A stretch of 64,000 bases of DNA from NCBI RefSeq assembly GCF_900188385.1, contig NZ_FZOI01000019.1, positions 31,413 to 95,412 on the forward strand. Direction: 5' to 3'. Shown here piece by piece: positions 55,601-63,999 of this stretch. The position numbers were made by a program, and so were the translations under genes. The notes beneath the pieces were generated by a model. That model searched no databases, was not told the origin of the DNA, and saw nothing but the letters and a program-made list of their open reading frames with translations. Each line of letters opens with the position of its first letter. Within the stretch, counting starts at the first letter, position 1. The DNA is from Azospirillum sp. RU38E. GTDB taxonomy: Bacteria > Pseudomonadota > Alphaproteobacteria > Azospirillales > Azospirillaceae.

Positions 55601-56614
55601 ATGTCGATGCCACATAACCTGCTGAGCCACTGCCGCGATCTGGGGCCGGGCACCGGGGAATTCTCCCTGCGCCCCTTCGCCCGCGAGCAGATTGACGCGG
55701 CCCTGGCCGTGCTGGCCGACCATTATGGCGGGGAAATCGATCCCGGCCGGCTGGTGCCGCCAGAGCGGGAAACCGAACTGCGGGCCGATCTGGCCTTGCG
55801 GGCCCCGGTTCTGTTCGATCTGGCCAACAGCATTCAGGAACTGCTGGAAAGCGATTACAGCGCCCTGGTGCTGCCCAAACTGGGGCTGGCGGGGCTGCCA
55901 CTGCCGCTGCGGTCGGCCCTGCTGTTTGCCCTGTCGGTCAGCCTGGGCCTGCCCACCGCGACCGACAAGGTGGATCGTCGTGTCGTCTGGGATGTAAAGG
56001 TGCGGGAAGCGAAGATGGCGACCAACAGCGTCTCCACCTTCTCTGAACATCCGTTCGAGGCAGACCTGCATACGGATACGCAGTACTTTGCCAACCCTGA
56101 ACGCTACATGATGCTTTACTATATCACCCCGGCAGCCTGCGGGGGTGGCATTTCCACCAACCGGGATTTGCGCTGCCTGCGCCAATCGCTGGCGGCAACG
56201 GCGGAAGGGCGCTGGGCGATGGACTATCTCACCGACCGGCCCCTGCCCTTCCGCATCCCGGCGGTTTTCACTGAAACCGGCACCGCCGACAAGGTGGAGG
56301 TGACCTTGGCCCCGATCTTCGGGGAACGGCCGGCCGTGCGTTACCGCAGCGACACGCTGCGCAAGGGTCTGGCCCTTCACCCGGAAATGGACACGCCGGA
56401 GCTGCGCCGCGCCCTGGATATCCTGAATGCAGAGGTGGCGCGGCAGGACAAGCTGGTGGCCCTGCAGATGCCGGCGGACAGTTTGCAGGTGCTGAACAAC
56501 CATCAGGCCCTGCATGGCCGCACGCCCTTCAGCGATTATAACCGGCACGTGCTGCGCATCCGGGTGGCCGAAAGCGGCCAGACCGATGCCGCCGCCCTGG
56601 TCCGGGCGGCCTGA
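55601..56614 (+). CDS. Fe(II)/2-oxoglutarate-dependent oxygenase (TauD/clavaminate synthase-like)
   Basis: A tailoring oxygenase, probably a hydroxylase or desaturase of an amino-acid residue of the NRPS product. ATG 55601 (337 residues) follows GAGGG and lies 5 bp after the NRPS stop. The iron-binding facial triad is visible: His157 and Asp159 in DLHTDTQYF, and His305 in NNHQALHGRTPF; an Arg in RHVLRIRV follows and probably binds 2-oxoglutarate. The spacing and length match TauD-like enzymes found in NRPS clusters. Whether it acts on a free amino acid or on a carrier-bound one cannot be told. Confidence 0.88.
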   Translation: MSMPHNLLSHCRDLGPGTGEFSLRPFAREQIDAALAVLADHYGGEIDPGRLVPPERETELRADLALRAPVLFDLANSIQELLESDYSALVLPKLGLAGLPLPLRSALLFALSVSLGLPTATDKVDRRVVWDVKVREAKMATNSVSTFSEHPFEADLHTDTQYFANPERYMMLYYITPAACGGGISTNRDLRCLRQSLAATAEGRWAMDYLTDRPLPFRIPAVFTETGTADKVEVTLAPIFGERPAVRYRSDTLRKGLALHPEMDTPELRRALDILNAEVARQDKLVALQMPADSLQVLNNHQALHGRTPFSDYNRHVLRIRVAESGQTDAAALVRAA

Positions 56615-56618
56615 TATA

Positions 56619-58286
56619 ATGAATCTGCTGCGCCTTCTGGGTCGATTGGGATCGCAGCCGCTGCGCCGGCTGCTGCTGGCGGCGGGCGGCTCCGCCTTGA
56701 GCAGCACCATCGTGCTGGCCATCATCAATACTGCTGCGCAGAATATCGCCAAGGAAAAGGCGGATTTTCTGGATGCGGCCCTGGCTTTGCTGTTCCTGGC
56801 CTCGCTGGCCGGATTCTGGTTCTCCCAGGTCTGGCTGGTGCGCCGTATGGCCAGTGACCTGGAAGAGGTGGTGGATGGGCTGCGCCTGCGCCTGCTGGAC
56901 CATATCCGCCATGCCGACCTGCTGAAGCTGGAGAAATTCGGCCAGACGCCGCTGTTTGAAAGTATCAGCCAGGCCAGCCAGACCATCTCCCAGAATTCCC
57001 AGTTCCTGGCGCTGACCCTGCAATCCTGCCTGCTGACCCTGGCGATCCTGGTCTATATCGCCATCATCAACGCCCTGGCCTTCCTGCTGATCGGCGGGCT
57101 GCTGGCGCTGGGCACCTGGGGCTATATACGGCTGGGGCGGGAGCTGCAGGCGCAGCAGCAGAAACTGATGCAGCAGGAAGCCGCCCTGTTCGAGGGCGTA
57201 TCCGATCTGTTTGACGGGTTCAAGGAACAGCGGCTGAACAGCGCCCGCAGCGCCGGGCTGGGGCAGAGCTTCACGGAAGCCTCCGAACGTACCGTCGGTG
57301 CCCGCAACATTGTGCATATGCATAGCTGGCAGCAATTCATCTTTGGCGAAATGGCCTTCAACCTGATGCTGGGGCTGGTGATCTTCGTCGCCCCCGCCTA
57401 TGCCAAGGGCTTCAGCGCCGAAATGGCGCAGGTGGCCGCCGCCGTGCTGTTCATGTCGGCCCCCGTCTTCGGGCTGATGCAGTCGCTGGCCATCATGACA
57501 GCGGCAGAGGCTGCCGCCGGGCGGATGCTGGAACTGGAACCAGAACTGGCCGCCCTGGCCGAAGAGGGCAGCGACCAGCCGGGGGAGGCACTGCCGGCCG
57601 ATTTCCAGCAATTGCAGCTGGATGCCGTCAGCTTCACCTTCCCCGGCCGCGACGGGGAAAAGGGCTTTTCCGTCGGCCCGTTCGATCTGACGCTGCGGCG
57701 GGGTGAGGTGGTGTTCATCACCGGCGGCAATGGTTCCGGCAAATCCACCTTCATCAAGCTGCTGACCGGGCTTTACCGGCCGACATCGGGCCGGTTGCTG
57801 CTGGATGGTGTCTCGGTCGGACCTGACCGGCTGGCGGCATGGCGGGAAAACATGGCCACCGTCTTTGCCGATTTTCACCTGTTCAGCCGCCTCTATGGCA
57901 CGCCCGCACCGGACAGGGCGGAAGCCGACCGGCTGATGGCCTGGCTGGAAATGGACAAGGTGACGGCGCTGAAGGATGACCGGTTCGGCCGGCGCGACCT
58001 GTCGGCCGGGCAGCGCAAGCGGCTGGGGCTGGTGGCGGCCTTGCTGGAGAAGAAGCCCATCCTGATCCTGGATGAATGGGCCGCCGACCAGGACCCGCAT
58101 TTCCGGCACAAATTCTACCGTGAGATTGTGCCCGCGCTGAAAGCGCAAGGCCTGACCCTGATCGCCGTCACCCATGATGATCATTATTTCGACGTGGCCG
58201 ACCGCCGCCTGCATATGGAAGAAGGCCGGATGAGTGAAGTGCCGGTGCCGCCCCCGCCCGCCGGACAAGGGGACATGGCCGCATGA
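56619..58286 (+). CDS. PvdE/SyrD-type ABC exporter, first copy
   Basis: A fused permease-ATPase of 555 residues: about six hydrophobic helices (residues 15-320), then the nucleotide-binding domain with Walker A GGNGSGKST, signature LSAGQRKRLGLV and Walker B ILILDEWAADQDPHFRHKFY. The DEWAADQDP form of Walker B is characteristic of the cyclic peptide/siderophore exporter group. ATG 56619 is used; upstream in-frame codons lie in the oxygenase gene. It starts 4 bp after that gene and overlaps the second exporter by 4 bp, so it likely exports the peptide as a pair or heterodimer. Confidence 0.93.
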   Translation: MNLLRLLGRLGSQPLRRLLLAAGGSALSSTIVLAIINTAAQNIAKEKADFLDAALALLFLASLAGFWFSQVWLVRRMASDLEEVVDGLRLRLLDHIRHADLLKLEKFGQTPLFESISQASQTISQNSQFLALTLQSCLLTLAILVYIAIINALAFLLIGGLLALGTWGYIRLGRELQAQQQKLMQQEAALFEGVSDLFDGFKEQRLNSARSAGLGQSFTEASERTVGARNIVHMHSWQQFIFGEMAFNLMLGLVIFVAPAYAKGFSAEMAQVAAAVLFMSAPVFGLMQSLAIMTAAEAAAGRMLELEPELAALAEEGSDQPGEALPADFQQLQLDAVSFTFPGRDGEKGFSVGPFDLTLRRGEVVFITGGNGSGKSTFIKLLTGLYRPTSGRLLLDGVSVGPDRLAAWRENMATVFADFHLFSRLYGTPAPDRAEADRLMAWLEMDKVTALKDDRFGRRDLSAGQRKRLGLVAALLEKKPILILDEWAADQDPHFRHKFYREIVPALKAQGLTLIAVTHDDHYFDVADRRLHMEEGRMSEVPVPPPPAGQGDMAA

Positions 58287-59977
58287 CCCGCCCCCCCTTC
58301 AATTCCAATCTGGCCCGCGTGATCTTACGGGAGATACCGGAAAATCTGCGGCTGGTCTCCTGGATGAACGTGCTGTCAGCCATCGCCACCGCCACCTTGC
58401 TGTGGCTGGTGCAGGCCGCCACCCAGGCCACGCAGGATGATGGCCAGCCGGGTCTGCGGCTGGTGCTGATGTATGTCGTCACCATCACCCTGTTCGGCAT
58501 CAGCCATAATGTCACCCTGGTGACCGCCTCACACGATGCCGAACGGCTGATCCACGGATTCCGGCTGCGCCTGTTCGACGCCGTGCGCCGGTCCGATCTG
58601 GTGACGGTGGAAAAGATCGGCCGGGCCGCGCTGAATGGCGTGCTGGTGCAGGATACCCAGGCGCTGGGCAGCATCCTGCCGCTGCTGGTGATCGGGGCCC
58701 AGCAGGCGGTGATGCTGGTCTTTCTGGCGCTTTATCTGGCCTGGCTGTCGCCCATCGCCTGTGTGCTGGCCTTCGGCTTCGCCGGGCTGGCCGTGGCCGT
58801 GCGCTATGCCCGGATGCATGGCTTCCGCAAGCAGTTGATGGAAACCGTCGCGGCGGAAGCCGATGTGTTTGACGGGCTGACCGACATGCTACGCGGCTTC
58901 AAGGAAGTGAGGATGAGCCGGCCGCGCGCCGATGCGTTGACCCAAGCCATCGGCCGGGCCTCCGCCCGCGCCTGCACCGTCAACATCGCCACCAAAACCC
59001 AATGGGGGCGCAATTTCTCCCTGATTGAGGTGATGTTCTATACGCTGATCGGGCTGATGGTATTCGTGGTACCCCTGCTGACCACGGATTTCCATACGGT
59101 TGTCGTGCCCGCCACCACGGCCGCCCTGTTTATCGTCGGCCCCGTCAGCACCGTTTCCTTCGTCACGCCCATGCTGACCCAGGCGGAAATGTCGCTGGCC
59201 AATATTGAGGCCATGGAGGAACGGCTGCGCGAAGCCGCCGGCCCGATAGCAGCCGCGGCCGAGCCGGAACCGGTGGATGGTTTCGACAATCCCACCAGCA
59301 TCGCCCTGTCAGGCGCCCGTTTCGCCTATCGTGACGCGCGGGACAATCCCATCTTCGCCGTCGGCCCGCTGGATGCCAGCTTCCATGCCGGGGAGATCAG
59401 CTTCATCACCGGCGGCAATGGCTCGGGCAAATCCACCATGCTGCGGCTTTTGACCGGGTTGATGCCGCTGGATGAAGGGGCGCTGCTGGTGGATGGCAAG
59501 CCGGTGCCGACGGCGGCGATGCAGCAATGGCGGGACAATATCTCCGCCATCTTCTCCGACTATCACCTGTCACGCCGCCTCTATGGCGTGGGGCCGGTGA
59601 CGGATGCGGACGCCGCCCCCCTGCTGGAACGGCTGGAAATGCGGGACAAAGTGTCCATCGCCGATGGCTGTTTCAGCACAACCAGCCTTTCCACCGGCCA
59701 GCGCAAACGGCTGGCCCTGGTGGTGGCGCGGCTGGAAGATAAGAAGGTCATCGTGCTGGATGAATGGGCCGCCGACCAGGACCCGCATTTCCGCAAGATT
59801 TTCTATGAGGAGTTGCTGCCGGAGTTGCGGGCCATGGGCAAGATCGTCATCTGCGTCACCCACGATGACCGCTGGTTCCACCTGGCAGACCGCGCCTATC
59901 ACATGAATGAAGGCCGGTTGGAAACAATCAGCCACGCCGCCCCCGGCAATCCGACGCCGCGTCAGGACATCATGTAA
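58283..59977 (+). CDS. PvdE/SyrD-type ABC exporter, second copy
   Basis: A 564-residue fused permease-ATPase similar to its neighbour, with the same order of helices and ATPase domain: Walker A GGNGSGKST, signature LSTGQRKRLALV, Walker B VIVLDEWAADQDPHFRKIFY and a switch His in THDDRW. Both ATPase domains keep the residues expected for activity, so neither copy looks degenerate. ATGA overlap with the first copy suggests equal production and a heterodimer, which would be unusual because PvdE and SyrD are usually single genes; homodimers cannot be excluded. Confidence 0.93.
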   Translation: MTRPPFNSNLARVILREIPENLRLVSWMNVLSAIATATLLWLVQAATQATQDDGQPGLRLVLMYVVTITLFGISHNVTLVTASHDAERLIHGFRLRLFDAVRRSDLVTVEKIGRAALNGVLVQDTQALGSILPLLVIGAQQAVMLVFLALYLAWLSPIACVLAFGFAGLAVAVRYARMHGFRKQLMETVAAEADVFDGLTDMLRGFKEVRMSRPRADALTQAIGRASARACTVNIATKTQWGRNFSLIEVMFYTLIGLMVFVVPLLTTDFHTVVVPATTAALFIVGPVSTVSFVTPMLTQAEMSLANIEAMEERLREAAGPIAAAAEPEPVDGFDNPTSIALSGARFAYRDARDNPIFAVGPLDASFHAGEISFITGGNGSGKSTMLRLLTGLMPLDEGALLVDGKPVPTAAMQQWRDNISAIFSDYHLSRRLYGVGPVTDADAAPLLERLEMRDKVSIADGCFSTTSLSTGQRKRLALVVARLEDKKVIVLDEWAADQDPHFRKIFYEELLPELRAMGKIVICVTHDDRWFHLADRAYHMNEGRLETISHAAPGNPTPRQDIM

Positions 59978-60015
59978 TCATCATATGATTTGACTTGTAA
60001 ATAAGGAGAAAAATT

Positions 60016-60168
60016 TTGACTATCACCCAACCATTGGTTAGCCCATTGTACGGTGTCGCTGGCCGCGTGAGCCTGCCATCCAGCGTTAACCGTCGATCCG
60101 GGGCAGGAACAGCCCGCCGCCATGCCGGGGGCGGGCCCGCCATCCTCTCTTCTACTGGAGCGCACTGA
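60016..60168 (+). CDS. Possible small peptide with TTG start, upstream of the DUF697-like gene
   Basis: AGGAG at 60004-60008 is placed 7 bases before TTG 60016, which opens a 50-codon frame (MTITQPLVSPLYGVAGRV then basic and Gly-rich). It ends TGA at 60166-60168, one base before the ATG of the next gene. Spacing to the Shine-Dalgarno site is ideal, but the frame is short and composition is not decisive. It could be a leader peptide for the next gene. Confidence 0.4.
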   Translation: MTITQPLVSPLYGVAGRVSLPSSVNRRSGAGTARRHAGGGPAILSSTGAH

Positions 60169-60169
60169 C

Positions 60170-60790
60170 ATGGTAACCAAGAAGGATCAGACCGAGGGTA
60201 CCGCCCCGGCTGCCGATACGGCCGCTGCGGATGCCCCCGCCGCTGCCGCTGCTGCCGCCCCGGCAGCGGAGGCCACCACGGCCGAAACCACGACATCCAG
60301 CGATCTGGATGCCGCCCGTTCGGCCCATGCCGCCACCATCATCCGCAACCACGTGCTGGCCTCTGCCGCCACGGTGGTGGTGCCGGTCTATCTGCTGGAC
60401 AGCGTCGCCCTGGCTGGGGTGCAGCTTAACCTGGTGCGCGAACTGGCCAAGGTTTACGGTCAGGAATTCCGTGCCGATCTGGTGCGCCCGGCCCTGGGTA
60501 CGCTGCTGGCCACCATTGCCCCCAAGGCCGTCGCCAGCTCCGGCCTCAGCGCCCTGGTCGCCAACCTGCCGGTGGTGGGCACCGCCTATCGCTGGCTGGC
60601 CCTGCCGGGCTTCAACGCTGCCTTCACCTATGCCGTCGGCCGGGTGTTCGAACAGCATTTCGCCTCTGGTGGCACCTTCCTGACCTTCGATCCGGCGAAG
60701 GTGAAGGATTATTTCGTGTCCCAGTACAACAAGGTGCGCGGCAAGAAGGCGGAGGAAACGGCCGAGGCCGCCGCCCCGGTCGCCGCCTGA
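60170..60790 (+). CDS. DUF697/YcjF-like protein with Ala/Pro-rich N-terminus
   Basis: A 206-residue protein from ATG 60170 (GGAG at 60157-60160). Residues about 10-50 are a low-complexity Ala/Thr/Pro segment; about 60-185 form a DUF697-like domain (hydrophobic VLASAATVVVPVYLLDSVAL, then LNLVRELAKVYGQEFR and a long Ala/Gly-rich helix), and the C-terminus is Lys/Glu/Ala-rich. DUF697 proteins often associate with GTPase or membrane-stress proteins, but no function is certain. A strong hairpin follows 8 bp after the stop, so it closes its transcript. Confidence 0.8.
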   Translation: MVTKKDQTEGTAPAADTAAADAPAAAAAAAPAAEATTAETTTSSDLDAARSAHAATIIRNHVLASAATVVVPVYLLDSVALAGVQLNLVRELAKVYGQEFRADLVRPALGTLLATIAPKAVASSGLSALVANLPVVGTAYRWLALPGFNAAFTYAVGRVFEQHFASGGTFLTFDPAKVKDYFVSQYNKVRGKKAEETAEAAAPVAA

Positions 60791-60797
60791 GCCTGCT

Positions 60798-60822
60798 GGC
60801 GGGGGACCGACAGTCCCCCGCC
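60798..60822. terminator. Hairpin terminator after the DUF697-like gene
   Basis: GGCGGGGGAC pairs perfectly with GTCCCCCGCC across a 5-base loop and is followed by TTCTCTCC. It starts 8 bp after the stop codon. Confidence 0.75.
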
Positions 60823-60870
60823 TTCTCTCCTCAGCAACGATGCCAACCCGGTGACAAAGGTTCTGGCCCC

Positions 60871-61056
60871 ATGTTGATTACGGTATTCCTGCTTTATGGC
60901 CTGTCCTGTGCCATCTGCGGCTTCATGGGTCGCAAGACAACCTTCGGGTTCATCGGCCATTTCCTGTTGGCGATTTTTATTACCCCGCTGATCTCCTTCA
61001 TTATCCAAGCCATTACCCGGCCTGGATCCCATTTCAAGATGCAGACGCGGGACTGA
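60871..61056 (+). CDS. Small two-helix membrane protein upstream of the SPFH gene
   Basis: A 61-residue protein with two hydrophobic helices (about 1-18 and 27-47) and a basic loop (MGRKTTFGF) between them. It lies 6 bp before the SPFH-domain gene, in the same direction, so the two are probably one operon. I do not recognise the family. It may help membrane placement of the SPFH protein; that is inference from adjacency. Confidence 0.65.
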   Translation: MLITVFLLYGLSCAICGFMGRKTTFGFIGHFLLAIFITPLISFIIQAITRPGSHFKMQTRD

Positions 61057-61062
61057 ACGCGA

Positions 61063-62040
61063 ATGAAACAGGTCGCAGCGTCTGCCGCCACACCCGCCCG
61101 CTGGCGCTATTGGCATAGCGCCCAGGCCTGGGCGAAGGAGAATGCGGTTTCCCTTTACGCCCTGGCGCTGGCGATAATACTGGGACTGCTGGCCATCGCC
61201 CCCCGCATGGTGATCGAGGTGCCGGCCGGTTCCGTCGGGGTGATGTGGAAACGGTTTGCCGGCGGTACCGTTACGGAAGAGGTGATGCGGGAAGGCACCC
61301 ATTTCATCTTCCCCTGGGATGAAAGCACCCTGTACGATACCCGCCTGCGCAGCTTTACGCGTGAATATGAAGCCGTGGCCGCCAATGGTCTGGCCATCAA
61401 GGTGGAAGTCGCACTCCGCTACCGGGTCAACCCGGAAGCGGCGGGCCTGCTGCACAAGCTTGCGGGAAAAGAATATCTGGAAACGCTGATCCAGCCGGAA
61501 ATCGCCAGCCTGCTGTACAAGTTCGTCTCCAAGCACACGCCAGAAAATTTCTACTCGGTTAAACGGGATGAAATTCAGGATTTCCTGGAAGAACAGGCAA
61601 AGATCGATTTTCCCATTGGTAATGATAAGGATACGACCGGCAATCCATTGAACATGCCGATGATCCATATTGATGAAGTGCTGGTTTCCAACGTCACCCT
61701 GCCCCTGACCGTGCGTCAAGCCATTGAACGCAAGGCCGAGCAGGAACAGATCATGCAGGAATATGATTTCCGCATCGCGCGGGAGGAAAAGGAAAAGGAC
61801 CGCAAGCGGATCGAAGCTGAAGGCATCCGCCAGTTCCAAGATATTGTCGCCCGCACCATCACCCCGGAATATCTGCGTCTGCGCGGGATTGAGGCAACGC
61901 AGAGCTTCGCCACCTCCAGCAATGCCAAAACCATCATCATTGGCGGCCGCGACGGTCTGCCCGTTATCCTGAACACAGGTGATGAGGCCAAGCCGGCGGA
62001 ACGGTCACCACCAGCCGCCGGGGAGGCAAAACCCAACTGA
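61063..62040 (+). CDS. SPFH/prohibitin-like (Band 7) membrane protein
   Basis: A 325-residue protein with one N-terminal transmembrane helix (about residues 30-50, LYALALAIILGLLAIAPRM), then an SPFH domain (VPAGSVGVMWKRFAGG, FIFPWDESTLYDTRLRSF, VALRYRVNP) and a charged helical region rich in Glu, Lys and Arg (residues about 225-265). Proteins of this kind form ring-shaped membrane assemblies that hold proteases or organise membrane domains. It ends in a Pro/Ala-rich tail. No partner protease gene lies next to it. Confidence 0.88.
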   Translation: MKQVAASAATPARWRYWHSAQAWAKENAVSLYALALAIILGLLAIAPRMVIEVPAGSVGVMWKRFAGGTVTEEVMREGTHFIFPWDESTLYDTRLRSFTREYEAVAANGLAIKVEVALRYRVNPEAAGLLHKLAGKEYLETLIQPEIASLLYKFVSKHTPENFYSVKRDEIQDFLEEQAKIDFPIGNDKDTTGNPLNMPMIHIDEVLVSNVTLPLTVRQAIERKAEQEQIMQEYDFRIAREEKEKDRKRIEAEGIRQFQDIVARTITPEYLRLRGIEATQSFATSSNAKTIIIGGRDGLPVILNTGDEAKPAERSPPAAGEAKPN

Positions 62041-62271
62041 TACCAGCTTCACGAGCCACGCGGCGGCAGTTGCAGCATTACCATCGGTCAAAATTTCAGA
62101 CCGTAGACATCACAGCAATCGGCGGGCCCCGTCGATCCACAGGATGCACGGGCGATCCTCCCCCTGGCTGATCGGCCGTGCATCGCGATATACTGTCGAA
62201 CTGGTCACTGGTGCATCCCGCATCTTGTGGCATAAGGGGGGCCAATCTTAAGCACCTGGACCCCGCCTCCC
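62041..62271. other. Intergenic region between the SPFH and ABC-F genes
   Basis: About 230 bp. I see no gene, repeat or clear terminator in it. Confidence 0.5.
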
Positions 62272-63909
62272 ATGATCCGCCTTGAAAATATCAGCAAACA
62301 TAATGGTCATCGCATTCTATTCCTTGACTCTTCTGCGGCGTTGAACCGGGGGGAGAAGGTGGGGCTGGTTGGCCCCAACGGCGCTGGCAAGACCACCTTG
62401 TTCCGCATGATCACGGGCGAGGAACTGCCGGATACGGGCCAGGTCTCGGTGGAGAAGCAGATAACCATTGGCTATTTCAGCCAGGATGTCGGCGAGATGT
62501 CCGGCCGCAGCGCCGTTCAGGAAGTGATGGATGGCGCCGGACCGGTCAGTGACGTAGCCAAGGAAATGGCCAGCCTGGAAGAGGCCATGGCCGACCCCGA
62601 TCAAGCCGACCAGTTGGATGCCATCATCGAGCGCTATGGCGAGGTGCAGGCGCGCTTTGACGAGTTGGGCGGCTACGAGCTGGAGGGTCGCGCGCGCGAA
62701 GTGCTGGCCGGGCTCAGCTTCAGCCAGGAAATGATGGACAAGGATGTTGGCGCCCTGTCGGGGGGCTGGAAAATGCGCGTGGCGCTGGGCCGCATCCTGC
62801 TGATGAAACCCGATGCCATGCTGCTGGACGAGCCCAGCAACCATCTGGACATTGAAAGCCTGATCTGGTTGGAGGGCTTTCTGAAAGCCTATGACGGCGC
62901 CCTGCTAATGACCTCCCATGACCGGGAATTCATGAACCGGATCGTCAACAAGATCATCGAAATCGACGGTGGATCGCTGAACAGCTATTCCGGCGATTAT
63001 GGTTTTTATGAACAGCAGCGGGCATTGAACGAAAAGCAGCAGCAGGCGCAGTTTGAACGCCAGCAGGCCATGCTGGCCAAGGAGATCAAGTTCATTGAGC
63101 GGTTCAAGGCACGGGCCTCGCACGCCAGTCAGGTGCAAAGCCGGGTCAAGAAACTGGACAAGATTGACCGGGTGGAGCCGCCGAAACGCCGCCAGATCGT
63201 GACGTTCGAGTTTCCCCCCGCCCCGCGCTCGGGCGAGGATGTGGCGGTTCTGCGTAATGTCCATAAGGGCTATGGCAGCCGCAGCATCTATCAGGGCTTC
63301 GATTTCACCATCCGCCGGAAAGAGCGCTGGTGCGTGATGGGTGTCAATGGGGCCGGCAAGTCGACGCTGCTGAAGCTGATTGCCGGGGTTGACCAGCCTG
63401 ACAGCGGAACGGTCAATGTCGGCGCCAGCGTGAAGATGGGCTATTTCTCCCAGCACGCCATGGAGCTGCTGGACGGGGAGCAGACCGTGTTCGAGGCGCT
63501 GGAAAGCGCCTTCCCGCAGGCCGGCCAGGGATCGCTGCGGGCGCTGGCCGGCTGTTTCGGCTTTTCCGGCGATGATGTGGAAAAGCGCTGCCGGGTGCTG
63601 TCCGGCGGGGAAAAAGCGCGGCTGGTGATGGCGATCATGCTGTATAACCCGCCCAATTTCCTGGTGCTGGACGAGCCGACCAACCATCTTGATCTCGACA
63701 CCAAACAGATGCTGATCACCGCCCTAGCGGCCTATGAAGGGACCATGCTGTTCGTGTCGCACGACCGGCATTTCCTGGCCGCCCTGTCCAACCGGGTGCT
63801 GGAACTGACGCCGGATGGCATCCATCAATATGGCGGCGGTTATACGGAGTATGTGGCGCGCACCGGGCAGGAGGCACCGGGCCTGCACAGTTGTAAAAAT
63901 CTGGACTAG
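62272..63909 (+). CDS. ABC-F family ATPase (ribosome-associated type)
   Basis: A soluble protein of 545 residues with two ATPase domains and no membrane helices. Domain 1 has Walker A GPNGAGKTT and signature LSGGWKMRVALG with Walker B MLLDEPSNHLD; domain 2 has GVNGAGKST, LSGGEKARLVMA and FLVLDEPTNHLD. The linker of about 80 residues (EKQQQAQFERQQAMLAKE and following basic residues) is the P-site tRNA-interaction motif region. ABC-F proteins relieve stalled or drug-blocked ribosomes. Whether this one protects against the neighbouring NRPS product or is a general translation factor cannot be told; it lies 2.3 kb beyond the exporters. Confidence 0.93.
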   Translation: MIRLENISKHNGHRILFLDSSAALNRGEKVGLVGPNGAGKTTLFRMITGEELPDTGQVSVEKQITIGYFSQDVGEMSGRSAVQEVMDGAGPVSDVAKEMASLEEAMADPDQADQLDAIIERYGEVQARFDELGGYELEGRAREVLAGLSFSQEMMDKDVGALSGGWKMRVALGRILLMKPDAMLLDEPSNHLDIESLIWLEGFLKAYDGALLMTSHDREFMNRIVNKIIEIDGGSLNSYSGDYGFYEQQRALNEKQQQAQFERQQAMLAKEIKFIERFKARASHASQVQSRVKKLDKIDRVEPPKRRQIVTFEFPPAPRSGEDVAVLRNVHKGYGSRSIYQGFDFTIRRKERWCVMGVNGAGKSTLLKLIAGVDQPDSGTVNVGASVKMGYFSQHAMELLDGEQTVFEALESAFPQAGQGSLRALAGCFGFSGDDVEKRCRVLSGGEKARLVMAIMLYNPPNFLVLDEPTNHLDLDTKQMLITALAAYEGTMLFVSHDRHFLAALSNRVLELTPDGIHQYGGGYTEYVARTGQEAPGLHSCKNLD

Positions 63910-63921
63910 AAAGAAACTGCC

Positions 63922-63999
63922 TCAGGGGTTTGGGTTGGCGTAGGAGAGGGTGACGTTGTATCCGAGTTCAGTGAGGCGTCGGATGAGGCGTTTGGTTTG
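63922..63999 (-). CDS. C-terminal fragment of a gene cut by the window edge, transposase-like
   Basis: The minus strand is open from the window edge to TGA at 63922-63924 and reads TKRLIRRLTELGYNVTLSY near the end. The RLxxLGYxVTL pattern resembles the C-terminal tails of some insertion-sequence transposases. Only 25 codons are visible, so the family is not assigned and the resemblance is weak evidence. Confidence 0.35.
   Translation of the reverse strand, partial: QTKRLIRRLTELGYNVTLSYANPNP

Noticed and set aside
61979..62251. 90-codon plus-strand frame after the SPFH gene
   Set aside because: Overlaps the end of the SPFH gene in another frame with no start signal and no recognisable sequence.
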